Part shown: one piece after another, positions 52,867 through 62,970 of the stretch
Layout: each line of letters opens with the position of its first letter
Position numbering within the stretch: the first letter of the stretch is position 1
DNA from: Persicitalea sp963803495
Lineage (GTDB): Bacteria; Bacteroidota; Bacteroidia; Cytophagales; Spirosomataceae
Direction of reading: 5' to 3'
Length of the DNA stretch: 64,000 bases
Assembly (NCBI GenBank): GCA_963803495.1
Contig: CAWDMP010000002.1
Span: 248,001 to 312,000 of the forward strand
Translations under genes and position numbers: made by a program
Notes under the pieces: model-generated
Told to the model about the DNA's origin: nothing
Seen by the model: the letters and a program-made list of their open reading frames with translations, nothing else
Database searches by the model: none

Positions 52867-54360
52867 TTACGCCAGCACCGGCTTGATCACTTTCCCGGCC
52901 ACGTCCGTCAGCCGGAAGTTGCGGCCCTGGAAGGGGTAGGTAAATTCTTCGTGGTTGAAGCCCATCAGGTGCAGGATCGTGGCCTGCAAGTCGTGCACAT
53001 GGGTTTTGTCCTTGACGCCGTAATACCCTAGCTCGTCGGTTTCACCGAAACTGAATCCCTGCTTGACGCCGCCGCCCGCCATCCAGACGGTGAAGGCTTC
53101 CAAGTGGTGGTCACGCCCCATGAAGGGAAGTACCTGGCCGTTGCGGTTTTCCTGCATGGGCGTCCGGCCAAATTCACCGCCCCATACCACGAGCGTTTCG
53201 TCGAGGAGCCCGCGCATTTTCAAGTCTTTCAGTAGCGCCGCTACGGCCTGGTCCGACTCGCGGCATTTGTCGTGCAGGCCGATTTCAATGGCCCCGCTCG
53301 AACTGGTACCGTGCGTGTCCCAACCCCAGTCGAACAGCTGGACAAACCGTACGCCGTTCTCTACCAGTTTTCTGGCCAGAAGACAGTTCATGGCGAAGGT
53401 ACCATCGCCGGGCTTGACCCCGTACATGTCGCAAATATATTCCGGCTCGGTCGAGACGTCCATCACTTCGGGTACCGACATCTGCATTCTGAACGCCATT
53501 TCGTACTGGCTGATGCGCGTCAGGATTTCGGGGTCCTGTACTTCCTCGTAGGTCTGGCGGTTAATTTCGTTGATAGCGTCGATGGTCTGCTTGCGGATGT
53601 TGCGGTTCATGCCGCTGGGATCGCTCACGTAGAGCACCGGGTCGCCCCCCGTGCGGCACTGCACGCCCTGGTACACACTGGGCAAGAAGCCGCTGCCCCA
53701 CACGCTCTTACCGGCGTCGGGTTGCTTGCCGCCCGAGGCCAGCACGATGAAGCCCGGCAGGTTCTGGTTCTCCGATCCCAACCCGTACACCGACCACGCG
53801 CCCAGACTCGGCCGACCCAACCGCGGACTACCCGTGTGCATCAGCAGTTGAGCCGGCGCGTGGTTGAACTGATCGGTGTACATGGCTTTTAGGAAGGTCA
53901 CCTCGTCAGCCACGCTTTGCAAGTGCGGCAGGTAGTTGGAGATCCAGGCCCCCGACTGGCCGTGTTGGGCGAATTTGCCCTGCGGACCCAGCATCTTGGG
54001 TACGCCCTGAATGAAAGCGAATTTCTTGCCTTCCAAAAACTCCGCTGGGCAATCCTGGCCGTGGTACTTCTCCAATTCGGGCTTGTAGTCGAAGAGTTCG
54101 AGTTGGGAGGGTGCACCCGCCATGTGAATGTAGATCACACGTTTGGCCTTGGGCGCAAACTGAGGCATCCGCACGGCCATCGGGTCGTCGGGCAAGGCGG
54201 GGGCGGTGCTTCCCGCCGAGTCGGTACCACAACTACCCAACAACGACCCCAGTCCGATGGCCCCCAGCCCAAAGCCGCACTCCTTGAGGAAGTGCCGCCG
54301 GGTCTGGCGTTGTAGTTCGGCGTGTTGAAGTTCTTTGAACAGGTTGTTCATATCGCTCAT
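52867..54360 (-). CDS. DUF1501 protein, Tat-exported lipoprotein, sulfatase-like fold
   Basis: A 497-residue DUF1501 protein. The Tat signal TRRHFLK (Arg21-Arg22) is followed by a hydrophobic run and a lipobox LLGSC (Cys44), which suggests export folded and lipid anchoring. The alkaline-phosphatase/sulfatase superfamily core is visible: RVIYIHMAGAPSQLELFDYKP near residue 80 (metal loop), MYTDQFNHAPAQLLMHTG near 165, FDWGWDTHG near 345, and VVWGGEFGRTP near 390, followed by GRDHHLEAFTVWMAGGG. The biochemical activity of DUF1501 proteins is unknown. They are almost always encoded next to DUF1549/DUF1553 cytochromes, as here: the upstream gene ends 51 bases before this start. Confidence 0.88.
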   Translation of the reverse strand: MSDMNNLFKELQHAELQRQTRRHFLKECGFGLGAIGLGSLLGSCGTDSAGSTAPALPDDPMAVRMPQFAPKAKRVIYIHMAGAPSQLELFDYKPELEKYHGQDCPAEFLEGKKFAFIQGVPKMLGPQGKFAQHGQSGAWISNYLPHLQSVADEVTFLKAMYTDQFNHAPAQLLMHTGSPRLGRPSLGAWSVYGLGSENQNLPGFIVLASGGKQPDAGKSVWGSGFLPSVYQGVQCRTGGDPVLYVSDPSGMNRNIRKQTIDAINEINRQTYEEVQDPEILTRISQYEMAFRMQMSVPEVMDVSTEPEYICDMYGVKPGDGTFAMNCLLARKLVENGVRFVQLFDWGWDTHGTSSSGAIEIGLHDKCRESDQAVAALLKDLKMRGLLDETLVVWGGEFGRTPMQENRNGQVLPFMGRDHHLEAFTVWMAGGGVKQGFSFGETDELGYYGVKDKTHVHDLQATILHLMGFNHEEFTYPFQGRNFRLTDVAGKVIKPVLA

Positions 54361-54411
54361 GGTAGTTTCTTTCTATTGATAAGCCCACGACCGGGCATTG
54401 GCCCGAAGTAC

Positions 54412-57170
54412 TTACTCCTTCGTTACGACCTCGTCCAGATTAAGCAGTACGTTGGCCGAGACCGTCAGGGCGGCCAGCTCGGGCGATTTGCGGCGCTTTA
54501 CGAAATTCAACAAACTGTCGATTTCGTTTGGTTTCTGGCGGTACTCTTGCAGGGCCTTGTTGTAAACGTTCATCATGACCGCCAGACTTTTGGGTTGCAT
54601 GGGCTGGTAGGTCAATTTCCGGTACCCGAGCCGTAGCTGCTGCTCGGGCGTATTGGCTTTGTTTTGCATGAAAACGGCCAATCGCTGCGCCGATTCGAGA
54701 TACACCGGATCGTTGAGCGTCACAAGGGCCTGCAACGGCGTGTTGGTGCGGATGCGACGCGACTGACAAAATTCCCGGCTCGGGCGCGTCGAAGGTGGTC
54801 ATCGAAGGATAGGGCGCGGTGCGCTTCCAATAGGTATACAACCCGCGGCGGTAGCGGTCTTCGCCCTCACTCCCCTTCCACTTGGCACCATCGTAGGGCG
54901 ATAGCCATATGCCTTCCGGCTGCGGCGGCATCACACTTGGGCCAAACATTTTGGGCGAAAGGAGACCACTGATGGCCAGCGCCTGGTCACGGACCTGCTC
55001 GGCGCTGAGTCGCACCCGGGGACCGCGGGCCAGCCAGTAGTTGTAGGGATCTTTCTCCTGCTTGACGCGGTCGGTTTCCGAGCTTTGCCGGTAGGTAGCC
55101 GACATCACTATTTTTTTGAGTAATTGCTTGTTGTGCCACTGGTCGTCTTCCATGTACGATACCGCGAGCCAGTCCAGCAGCGCGCGGTGGGTGGGCTCGC
55201 TGCCCTGTGAGCCGAAGTCTTCTACGGTCTCGACGATTCCCAAACCAAAAAGCTGCTCCCACAGCCGGTTGACCATGACACGGGCCGTGAGTGGATTGTC
55301 GCGGTGTACGAGCCAACGGGCCAGTTCGAGGCGATCGGATGGCTGCTTTTTATCGGGTATCTTTCCAAAAGCGGCGGGTACCGCCGGCTTCACCTCTTTG
55401 CCATGTACCAGCCAGTTGCCGCGCTCGAATACGTGCGTTTTGCGCGCTAGGTGGTCCTTTTCTTTGCCTTCCCACAAGATAGGCGTGGTTTCGGTGCGGC
55501 TATGTAGTAGCCGGGCGTAGTCGTCGAGCACCGCTCGATAACCGGGGGCGTCCTCACCCGGCAGGGCGTTTTGAAACGCCACCCACATGATCCTCACCCA
55601 TTTTTTGGGGTCTTTGGGACTATGAAAGGCCATGTGAATCGAGTGGGTACCTTTAAGCTCAGGAAGCGGGATGGTTGAGTACGGTATCGCGGTGCGGCAG
55701 AGGTACCGTGGCCAGCCTGGGACCGGAGAGCGAATCGAGGTAGAGCGTCATCACGGCTGATTCAGGTTCTGAGTTGACGTTCATGACCAGTCGATTCTTG
55801 CCCGTGAGCGGCACATTGTTTATACGCGCCGATCCTCCGTGACTGCCGCCATAGTGTTTGGCGTCGAGCAGACTCGAATTGACGTACTGATCGAAATCGT
55901 GGGAGTTGATTTTGGGCTCCATCACCCGCATGAATTGCGCCACCGATTTGGCCTGCAGCGGATCACGTTGCTGTACCCAGGCCTTCACCCGCGCCACGCG
56001 GGCCGAATCTTCCCCCTTGTAAAAGCGGAGCGTCGGGGTTTCGCTTACCACGTCTTCATCGCGGGTGTTGTTGAAGTACGCCATGTACTTATAGTAGTCG
56101 TCGTGCGGAATCGGGTCGTAGGGATGACTGTGGCACTGCACACAACCGAAGGTAGTGCCCTGCCATACTTCCCAGGTGGTATTGACGCGATCAATCTGCG
56201 CGGCCACCCTGAACTCTTCGTCCACGGTACCGCCCTCATCATTGTTCATCGTGTTGCGGTGGAAGCCCGTCGCGACCAATTGCTCGTCGGTAGGAATGCC
56301 GGTCTGCGGGTTCTTCATTAAATCACCCGCCAGTTGCTCCGTCGTAAATTGGTCGAATGGCTTGTCGGCGTTAAAGGCCGAGATCACGTAGTCGCGGTAT
56401 CGCCATATACTACGGCCGCCGTCGCGCTCGTAGCCCTTGGTGTCGGCATAGCGGGCCAGGTCCATCCACATAGCGGCCCATTTTTCACCGTAGGCAGGTG
56501 AAGCCATAAGTCGATCCACTATCTTTTCGTAAGCGTTTTCCGATTTATCATTGATAAAATCGCGGGCCTCTTTTGGTGTGGGCGGCAAGCCCGTCAGGTC
56601 CAGACTAGCGCGCCGGATGAGCGTGGCGCGGTCGGCCTCCGGAGCCGGGCTGAGGTCTTTTTCCTTTAATTTCATTAAAACAAAATGATCGATCTCATTA
56701 TTGGGCCAGTCGATTTCTTCTTGATTCCCAAAACCCAACCGCGCCCAAAAACCACCGATGACCGGTACTTCGGGACGCTCCACCCGCTCGTAGGACCAGT
56801 GGTTGCCCCACTTGGCCCCCTGATTGATCCACTTTTTCAAGGTACTCACTTCGTCGTCGGTCAGGCCGGGTCCCTTTTTGGGCATACGCTCATCGGGATC
56901 GTCGCTCAGGATGCGGCGGATCATTTCGCTGGCGTCGGCGTCGCCGCGCACCACGGGTATTTTACCCGATTTACCAGGTTGCAGCATTTCCTCTTCGAAA
57001 AGAAAGCTGACATCTCCCGCCTGTTTGACCCCACCGTGGCAGCCCATGCAGTTTTTATTCAAAATCGGCTTTACATCGGCATTGTAGTCGACTTCGCTCC
57101 CAAAGAGGCCCATCCAGCCCAAAAGCCATACTGCAAACGCCATGATGGTGGCTGCTACGAAAATCTTCAT
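54412..57170 (-). pseudogene. Cytochrome c-DUF1549-DUF1553 (PSD1-type) protein, two frameshifts
   Basis: A large secreted protein of planctomycete PSCyt1/PSD1 architecture. An N-terminal signal or anchor is followed by the haem motif CMGCH (Cys41, Cys44, His45) and DERMPKKGPGLTDDE near 90. DUF1549 runs from about 180, with RRASLDLTGLPPTPKEARDF and YGEKWAAMWMDLARYADTKG. The DUF1553 part has LARWLVHRDNPLTARVMVNR and then NTPLQALVTLNDPVYLES. Two single-base frameshifts break it: near 55668 (before LPELKGTHSIHMAF) and near 54781, where deleting one base restores DAPSREF. The corrected length is about 918 residues. It heads the module with DUF1501. The activity is unknown; a redox role outside the cytoplasm is inferred from the haem. 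Confidence 0.85.
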
Positions 57171-57617
57171 TCTGCTGTGTTAAAGTCTGGCAAGTGGTAC
57201 AATCCTACTGTAAGAATGATCCGCCAACGTCAATCTACCCTATCCAATTAAGCCTCAGTTTCTACTATTACAATGCGTATTACCGGAAAACTGTTCAGTA
57301 TCACCGGGTAAAGTTAAAGGTAGGGCTTGTCGCTAACTCCGTTGCGGATTGCATACCTGGCCGGCATCAATTGGAAGGTTCCGCCGTATGGGTTTTCAAG
57401 ATTCATCACAAAAATAATCTTTTTCTATATTTTTTCAAGACTTCTTATCTTTCAAGTAACCAGTACCATCTGGATCGAAAAAAATATTTTCAAACCAATT
57501 TCAAGAATAACTGGGGTTCCAAAAAGCGTAATATTAGATAAGTACAATTAAGTTTGGCTATATGTCAAATCTTATTATAAATATTCTGCGTTTTATTATT
57601 TTTTATTAAAAAATGTA
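57171..57617. other. AT-rich intergenic region, no gene seen
   Basis: No open frame with recognisable content is present. A possible minus-strand -7 box (CAAAAATA on the plus strand, 57409-57416) lies 240 bases from the DUF1549 gene and is doubtful. Confidence 0.4.
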
Positions 57618-57647
57618 TTGCGCTTATCGTTTTTTGCCATACATTTG
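57618..57647 (+). promoter_or_regulatory. Promoter upstream of SusC pair 3
   Basis: TTG (57618-57620), 19-base spacer, TACATTTG (57640-57647): a full Bacteroidota consensus promoter. It would start a transcript near 57655, about 490 bases before the SusC ATG. Confidence 0.65.
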
Positions 57648-57654
57648 AATTGTC

Positions 57655-58145
57655 TAATTATAAAAGACACCTTCTTTTTGAAGGCGATGCTCCCAGCCGC
57701 ACTCGGATCGTCGCCTGGCTCAACCGGCAGAAGGTGGGTGCGCCTCAAAGGTCACCCCCTGCCCGACCGCCCCGACCTGAAAACCAGACCCCGAAACGTC
57801 TGGCGCAAGGACTCCCGGTAAGCCGAACCGAAGTAATAGTTGTACGTATTTTTTGTGGAATCTGAGGAAGAAATTCTTCAGAATCGGAAGCTTTTTGTTG
57901 CCCGTTTTTTTCAGAAAAAACTTAACTACACACATTTTTTCGCGCTCATTATCAATTAGTTGAAAACAATCAAATGCTTGCCGGGCAAGCGTTCTCAGAC
58001 GAGGTATTGCCTTGAATCGCTCCCACCCGAAAAGCGATGGCTGTGGGTTTCGTTCGGCCGGGCGTGTGTGCGGCCCACAAACGGTTCGAGCGGCCACAGC
58101 CATTGCTTTTCAACCATCGATCACCTTTACCTAACCAATAAGAAG
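57655..58145 (+). promoter_or_regulatory. Long structured 5' leader of SusC pair 3
   Basis: The leader contains a GC-rich block (57680-57830) unlike the AT-rich flanks, which a 71-codon frame (57650-57865) crosses without a recognisable domain. Two hairpins follow. The first is GCTTGCC-G-GGCAAGC (57976-57990). The second is an 18-bp stem (58029-58046 with 58094-58111, one G-T pair) that encloses a 47-base loop with its own GGCCG/CGGCC stem. The second stem ends 34 bases before the SusC ATG. A role in attenuation or antisense control is inferred only. Confidence 0.5.
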
Positions 58146-61100
58146 ATGAGAAAAACTGTACTGTTGCTATTGATGAGTTGCGCCCTCGCGGGCACTGGAT
58201 TTGCCCAGGTGAGGCAATTGACCGGCCGAATCACGGCCTCGGAAGATGGGCAGGGCCTGCCGGGTGCGGCAGTGATTTACAAAGGAAGTACGGCGGGCGC
58301 CAATGCCGACGCCGATGGCCGGTTTTCGCTTTCGGTACCCGGCGATGGTACCCTGATCGTGTCGTTCGTAGGCTTTGTGAGCAAGGAGATTCCGATCGGC
58401 AACCAAACCAACTTTACCGTGCAGTTGGTGCCCGACACCCGACTGCTGGCCGAGGTGGTGGTGACGGCCTTTGGCATCGAACGGGAAAAGAAAGCGCTGG
58501 GATACAGTGTGCAGGAGGTGAAAGGCAGTGCCCTGACCGAATCACGCTCGACCAACGTGGTCAACGGGCTATCGGGCAAGATCGCGGGCGTTCGCATCCA
58601 AAGCAACGGCGGGCCGGGCAGCGGCTCCACGATTCAGATTCGCGGCTCGTCGTCGGTATCCGGCAACAACCAGCCGCTGATCGTGATCGACGGGGTACCG
58701 ATGGACCAAACCGCCAGCAAGACCTACGGCGGCGGTATTTCGGAAATCAATCCCGACGACATCAAGGAGATGTCGGTACTGAAAGGCCCCAACGCGGCGG
58801 CCCTTTACGGCTCGCGGGCCGCCAACGGCGTCATCCTGGTCACGACCAAGAACGGCCAGGGTACCAAGGGACTCGGCATTGCCTTCAACTCCAACGTCAC
58901 GATCGAGCGGCCCTGGGTCAAGCCCGACTTCCAGAATACCTACGGCGGCGGGAGCGGGTACCGCACCTGGTACAACGACGGCTGGAGCGGCTCGATCAGC
59001 GACGCCGCCCAGACCCAGCAGTACCGCGCCGTGTACGATGCCCGCTATCCGCTGGCGGGTAGTGCCGGCACCGACGAAAGCTGGGGTGCCCCGATGGATG
59101 GTCGCCTGGTGCGGCAGTGGTGGACGGGCAACGACGTAGCGCCGCTCACGCCCCAGCCCAACAACTGGGAAGAGTACTGGAACACCGGCTCGACGGTCAA
59201 TAACAGCATCGCGCTGTCGGGCGGCAACGAGAACGGATTTTTCCGCCTCTCGATGGGCCGCGTGGACCAGAAGGGGATCATGTATTACAACGACTACCAC
59301 CGGAACAACTTCCGCATCAACTCGGGCTACAACCTGACCAAGAACCTGAGCATCACGATGGCGGGTGAGTACATCAAGTCCGGAGCCCGCAACCGGGGGT
59401 ACACGTCGGGGCAGCAGTTCATCTGGTCGCACCGCTCGGTGTCCTGGGCGCGGATACGCGACTACGCGCAGTACGAGAATGTCCACAATCAGCGCGCCGT
59501 GGCGGGTAAAACGCCCGACAGCGATCCGCCCAACTGGCAGCATACCTACTTTACCAATCCTTATTTCCTGGAAAAGAACCTGCCGAACGGCAACGAAAAA
59601 GACCGTTTGCTGGGCAATATCGCCTTGAACTACAAGATTCTGCCTTCGCTCAGCGTGATGCTGCGGACGGGTACCGACTTGTGGACCGACACCAACATCG
59701 GCGTCATCAATTTCGAGCGGACCCGCAACGGCAACACCACGCCGGGACGGTACAGCGAGTCGGTGCGCCGCAGCCAGGAGACCAACCACGACTTTATCTT
59801 TACATTCGACAAGGATCTCACGCCCGACTTTTCAACCACCATTCAGTTTGGGGGCATCGACCGTACCAATTATTACAAGCGTAATTTCTTTCAGGCTAAC
59901 GGCCTGGTCGTGGACGGTATCTACAATGCCGGCAACACGGTACCCAGCCTCAATATCCTGGAAAGTTCGATTGAAAAATCGAAAGTACAGAGCTTGTTCG
60001 CCGCGGCCAACTTCGGCTGGCGCGACATGTTGTTCCTGGACCTGACCGCCCGCAACGATTGGTCGAGTACCCTGCCTGCCAATGCCCGCTCCTACTTCTA
60101 CCCCTCGGCCTCGGTGAGCGCCGTGGTGTCGGACCTGCTCGGCATCAAAAGCGACATCTTGACTTTTGCCAAAGTCCGCGCCAGCCTGGCGCAGGTAGGC
60201 AACGACGCCAGCCCCTACCAGCTAGCCCAGATATTCCAGTCGAACGGCTCCTGGAATGGCTCGCTGCCCAAGTTCAGCGAAAGCCTGCAAATCGCCAACT
60301 CGTCGCTGAAACCCGAGATCACGACGGGACTCGAATTCGGGGCCGACCTGCGCTTCTTCCGGGGCAAAATTGGTTTGGACGCTACTTACTACGAGCAAAC
60401 GACCCGAAACCAAATCCTGGGAGTAGAAATCTCGAAAGCCAGTGGCTACAACACCCGCCTGCTCAACGCGGGGGAAATTGTCAACAAGGGCATCGAACTT
60501 ACGCTGTCGGGCACGCCAATTAAATTGGACAACGGCCTCAGCTGGAACCTTTCGCTCAATTACGCCCGCAACCGCAATAAGGTAATCGAACTAGCCGAGG
60601 GACTCGATACCTACGTGCTGGCCTCGCAGCGCGGCATGACTTCGGAAGCGCGCGTCAACCAGCCTTACGGCACCTTTTATGGCAACGCCTTCCAGCGCTC
60701 GCCGGGCGGCGACATTATTTACGGAGATAACGGTTTGCCGCTGATTTCGAGTACCCAGCAAATCATCGGCAACATTCAGCCCAAGTTTACGGGCGGGATG
60801 CTGAACACGTTCAATTACAAAAGCTTCACCCTGACCGCCCTGCTGGATGTACGCGTGGGTGGCGACCTCTACGACGAGGGTACCGGTACCGGCCGCTGGA
60901 CGGGGCAATACGCCGAAACGGCGCTGGGCCGCGAGGAAGGTGTCATCGGTAAGGGCGTCCGCGCCGTGGTGGGGGCCGATGGCGTGACGAACTACGTACC
61001 CAACGACATTATCGTGACGGCCAACCAGCTGTACCGCTACAACAATCCCCGCAACTACCACGAGGCGGCGATTTTTGACGCCAGCTACGTGAAACTACGG

Positions 61101-61322
61101 GAGGTGTCGCTGGGCTACAATATCCCGCCCTCGGTAACCAAGCGACTGCACATGCAATCGGCGAAGTTGTCGCTGGTGGGCCGTAACGTCTGGATGATTT
61201 TCAAGAACACGCCCCACGTCGACCCCGAGTTCGATTCCAAAGGCGGCAACCAGCAAGGCTTCGGCTACGGTGAACTCCCCAGCTCGCGTAGCCTGGGTGT
61301 GAACCTGTCGGTGGCGTTTTAG
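58146..61322 (+). CDS. SusC/RagA-family TonB-dependent transporter (pair 3)
   Basis: A 1058-residue TonB-dependent transporter, started at ATG 58146, where a clear signal peptide (MRKTVLLLLMSCALAGTGFAQ) begins; an earlier in-frame TTG would add 62 residues without any signal. The regulatory domain (GRITASEDGQGLPGAAVIYKG, then VSFVGFVSKEIPIG), the LAEVVVTAFGI segment near residue 97, the plug with RIQSNGGPGSGSTIQIRGSS and YGSRAANGVILVTTKNGQGT, and the barrel ending LGVNLSVAF are all intact. It is the first gene of an operon with SusD, a small lipoprotein and possibly the Tat aminotransferase. The substrate is unknown. Confidence 0.93.
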   Translation: MRKTVLLLLMSCALAGTGFAQVRQLTGRITASEDGQGLPGAAVIYKGSTAGANADADGRFSLSVPGDGTLIVSFVGFVSKEIPIGNQTNFTVQLVPDTRLLAEVVVTAFGIEREKKALGYSVQEVKGSALTESRSTNVVNGLSGKIAGVRIQSNGGPGSGSTIQIRGSSSVSGNNQPLIVIDGVPMDQTASKTYGGGISEINPDDIKEMSVLKGPNAAALYGSRAANGVILVTTKNGQGTKGLGIAFNSNVTIERPWVKPDFQNTYGGGSGYRTWYNDGWSGSISDAAQTQQYRAVYDARYPLAGSAGTDESWGAPMDGRLVRQWWTGNDVAPLTPQPNNWEEYWNTGSTVNNSIALSGGNENGFFRLSMGRVDQKGIMYYNDYHRNNFRINSGYNLTKNLSITMAGEYIKSGARNRGYTSGQQFIWSHRSVSWARIRDYAQYENVHNQRAVAGKTPDSDPPNWQHTYFTNPYFLEKNLPNGNEKDRLLGNIALNYKILPSLSVMLRTGTDLWTDTNIGVINFERTRNGNTTPGRYSESVRRSQETNHDFIFTFDKDLTPDFSTTIQFGGIDRTNYYKRNFFQANGLVVDGIYNAGNTVPSLNILESSIEKSKVQSLFAAANFGWRDMLFLDLTARNDWSSTLPANARSYFYPSASVSAVVSDLLGIKSDILTFAKVRASLAQVGNDASPYQLAQIFQSNGSWNGSLPKFSESLQIANSSLKPEITTGLEFGADLRFFRGKIGLDATYYEQTTRNQILGVEISKASGYNTRLLNAGEIVNKGIELTLSGTPIKLDNGLSWNLSLNYARNRNKVIELAEGLDTYVLASQRGMTSEARVNQPYGTFYGNAFQRSPGGDIIYGDNGLPLISSTQQIIGNIQPKFTGGMLNTFNYKSFTLTALLDVRVGGDLYDEGTGTGRWTGQYAETALGREEGVIGKGVRAVVGADGVTNYVPNDIIVTANQLYRYNNPRNYHEAAIFDASYVKLREVSLGYNIPPSVTKRLHMQSAKLSLVGRNVWMIFKNTPHVDPEFDSKGGNQQGFGYGELPSSRSLGVNLSVAF

Positions 61323-61364
61323 TAGTAGTTGGCTGTTAGCCTTTACAAAAATGAAATTGAGACC

Positions 61365-61400
61365 AGATCATCATTCATCACTCATCACTCATCATTCTGT
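61365..61400. repeat. TCATCAC heptamer array before SusD pair 3
   Basis: Tandem ATCATTC/TCATCAC units end five bases before the SusD ATG. A related array, TTCATCATTCATAA, precedes the next gene at 62940-62970. Confidence 0.5.
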
Positions 61401-61404
61401 GTCA

Positions 61405-62880
61405 ATGAAAAGATATATCGACCCAAAATTCATTACCTCCCTCGTCTTGGCCGGAGTACTTAGCCTCACCAGCTGTACCAAGGATTTCGACGAGATGAAC
61501 ACCAACCCCAACAGCCCGACTTCGATCGGGGCGCAGTACCTGCTGCCGTCCGGGATCGAATCGTCGATCGACCGCTACTGGGGACATCGGACCCGGTTCG
61601 AGCGCATCAACATCGACGCCGCCGAACTATACGTGCAGCACTTCACGCGCAACATCTACTCCAACGAAGGCGATAATTACAGCGTTTCGCCCGCCCTGGT
61701 ATCCAACAACTGGCAAGGATTATACAACGATGGATTGCTGAATTTTCAGCGGATCATCACCCAATCGAAAGCGGACGGCATCCGGCCCAACGCCAACTAC
61801 GAAGGGGTAGCGCTGGTCATGCGGTCGTGGGTGTTTTCGCTGCTTACCGATATGTACGGCCCTATCCCCTACACCGAGGCGCTGGCTGGAACAGCCGAGA
61901 CGCCTATTTACAAGCCTGCCTACGATCCGATGGAGAAGGTGTACGCCGGGCTGCTGAACGATCTCAAAATCGCGAACGAGAAGCTGACCGTCGGAGGCCC
62001 GGCCATTGCGGGCGACATCCTGTATCAGGGCAATATTTTGAAATGGAAAAAATTCGCCAACTCCCTCCGTCTTAGATTGGCCAATCGGCAGGCGGCCAAA
62101 AAATCCGCCGAGTCGAGAGCCATCATGGCTGAGATTCTGGGCGATGCGGCGAAGTACCCCGTATTCACGAGCAATGCCGACAACGCGGCGCTCAAAACCA
62201 CCGAGGTACTGCCCAGCAACAATGAGTGGAATCAGGTGATGGTGCAGGATGGCCGTACCGACTGGAACATCAGCTCGACGCTGGCCAATCGGTTGAACGC
62301 GCTCGGCGATACGCGGATTACGGTGTACGCCAACCCCAACAAGGACGGCAAGTACCAGGGTCACCCCAACGGCTTGCCCGACGCCATCGCCACCACCTAC
62401 CTGGCCACCAGCTCGACCATCGGAAACTACTTCGTAAAAGTGGATGCCCCCGAGGTAGTTATGACCTACGCGGAGCTCAACCTCATTTTGGCCGAAGCCG
62501 CGCTGGATGGTGACATCAGCGCCGACGCCAAAGGATACTTCGAAAAAGGCGTTACCGCTTCGTTTGAGCAATATGGCCTGACCCTACCCGCCGACTACCT
62601 GGGCAAGCTGGGGGCGGTGACGCGCGAGAAGGTACTGGAGCAAAAGTGGATCGCCCTGTTCGGGCAAGGTATCGAGGCCTGGATCGAAAAACGACGCACG
62701 GGCTTGCCGGTGTTTCCGGCCGCCGACAGCCGGGCGGTATTCGACAACGATGGCATCATGCCGACCCGCTTCCCCTACCCCAACTCGGAGTACTCGCTCA
62801 ACAAAATCAATGTCGACGCTGCCGTATCGCTCATCGGTGGTACTAACGACATGAAGGCGAAGCTTTGGTGGACGGAATAA
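61405..62880 (+). CDS. SusD/RagB-like lipoprotein (pair 3)
   Basis: A 491-residue lipoprotein started at ATG 61405, which gives the signal MKRYIDPKFITSLVLAGVLS and lipid Cys24 in LTSCTKD; an ATG 54 bases upstream would read through the repeat array. It belongs to the SusD-like superfamily (the SusD_2 branch): DFDEMNTNPNSPTSI near residue 26, GVALVMRSWVFSLLTDMYGP near 135, KWKKFANSLRLRLANR near 215, and EQKWIALFGQGIEAWIEKRRT near 415. It would bind ligand over the SusC barrel of pair 3. Confidence 0.9.
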   Translation: MKRYIDPKFITSLVLAGVLSLTSCTKDFDEMNTNPNSPTSIGAQYLLPSGIESSIDRYWGHRTRFERINIDAAELYVQHFTRNIYSNEGDNYSVSPALVSNNWQGLYNDGLLNFQRIITQSKADGIRPNANYEGVALVMRSWVFSLLTDMYGPIPYTEALAGTAETPIYKPAYDPMEKVYAGLLNDLKIANEKLTVGGPAIAGDILYQGNILKWKKFANSLRLRLANRQAAKKSAESRAIMAEILGDAAKYPVFTSNADNAALKTTEVLPSNNEWNQVMVQDGRTDWNISSTLANRLNALGDTRITVYANPNKDGKYQGHPNGLPDAIATTYLATSSTIGNYFVKVDAPEVVMTYAELNLILAEAALDGDISADAKGYFEKGVTASFEQYGLTLPADYLGKLGAVTREKVLEQKWIALFGQGIEAWIEKRRTGLPVFPAADSRAVFDNDGIMPTRFPYPNSEYSLNKINVDAAVSLIGGTNDMKAKLWWTE

Positions 62881-62887
62881 AAGGGAG

Positions 62888-62970
62888 AAGGGTTGACGGT
62901 TGACGGTTGACGGTTGACGGGCCAATTCAATTAGCTATCTCATAATTCATCATTCATAATTCATCACTAC
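62888..62970. repeat. GGTTGAC heptamer array and ATTCATCA repeats
   Basis: Four GGTTGAC units (about 62892-62919) follow the SusD stop closely and are separated from an ATAATTCATCATTC array (62940-62970) that ends just before the lipoprotein ATG. Confidence 0.6.

Noticed and set aside
57650..57865. 71-codon frame in the SusC pair 3 leader
   Set aside because: Its start TTG is within a few bases of the predicted transcript start, its composition is not protein-like after residue 30, and no family is recognised; kept only as a note in the leader entry.
58569..59789. Open frame of 406 codons on the minus strand inside the SusC gene of pair 3
   Set aside because: Same reason: antisense to an intact transporter, with no domain and unusual residue composition.
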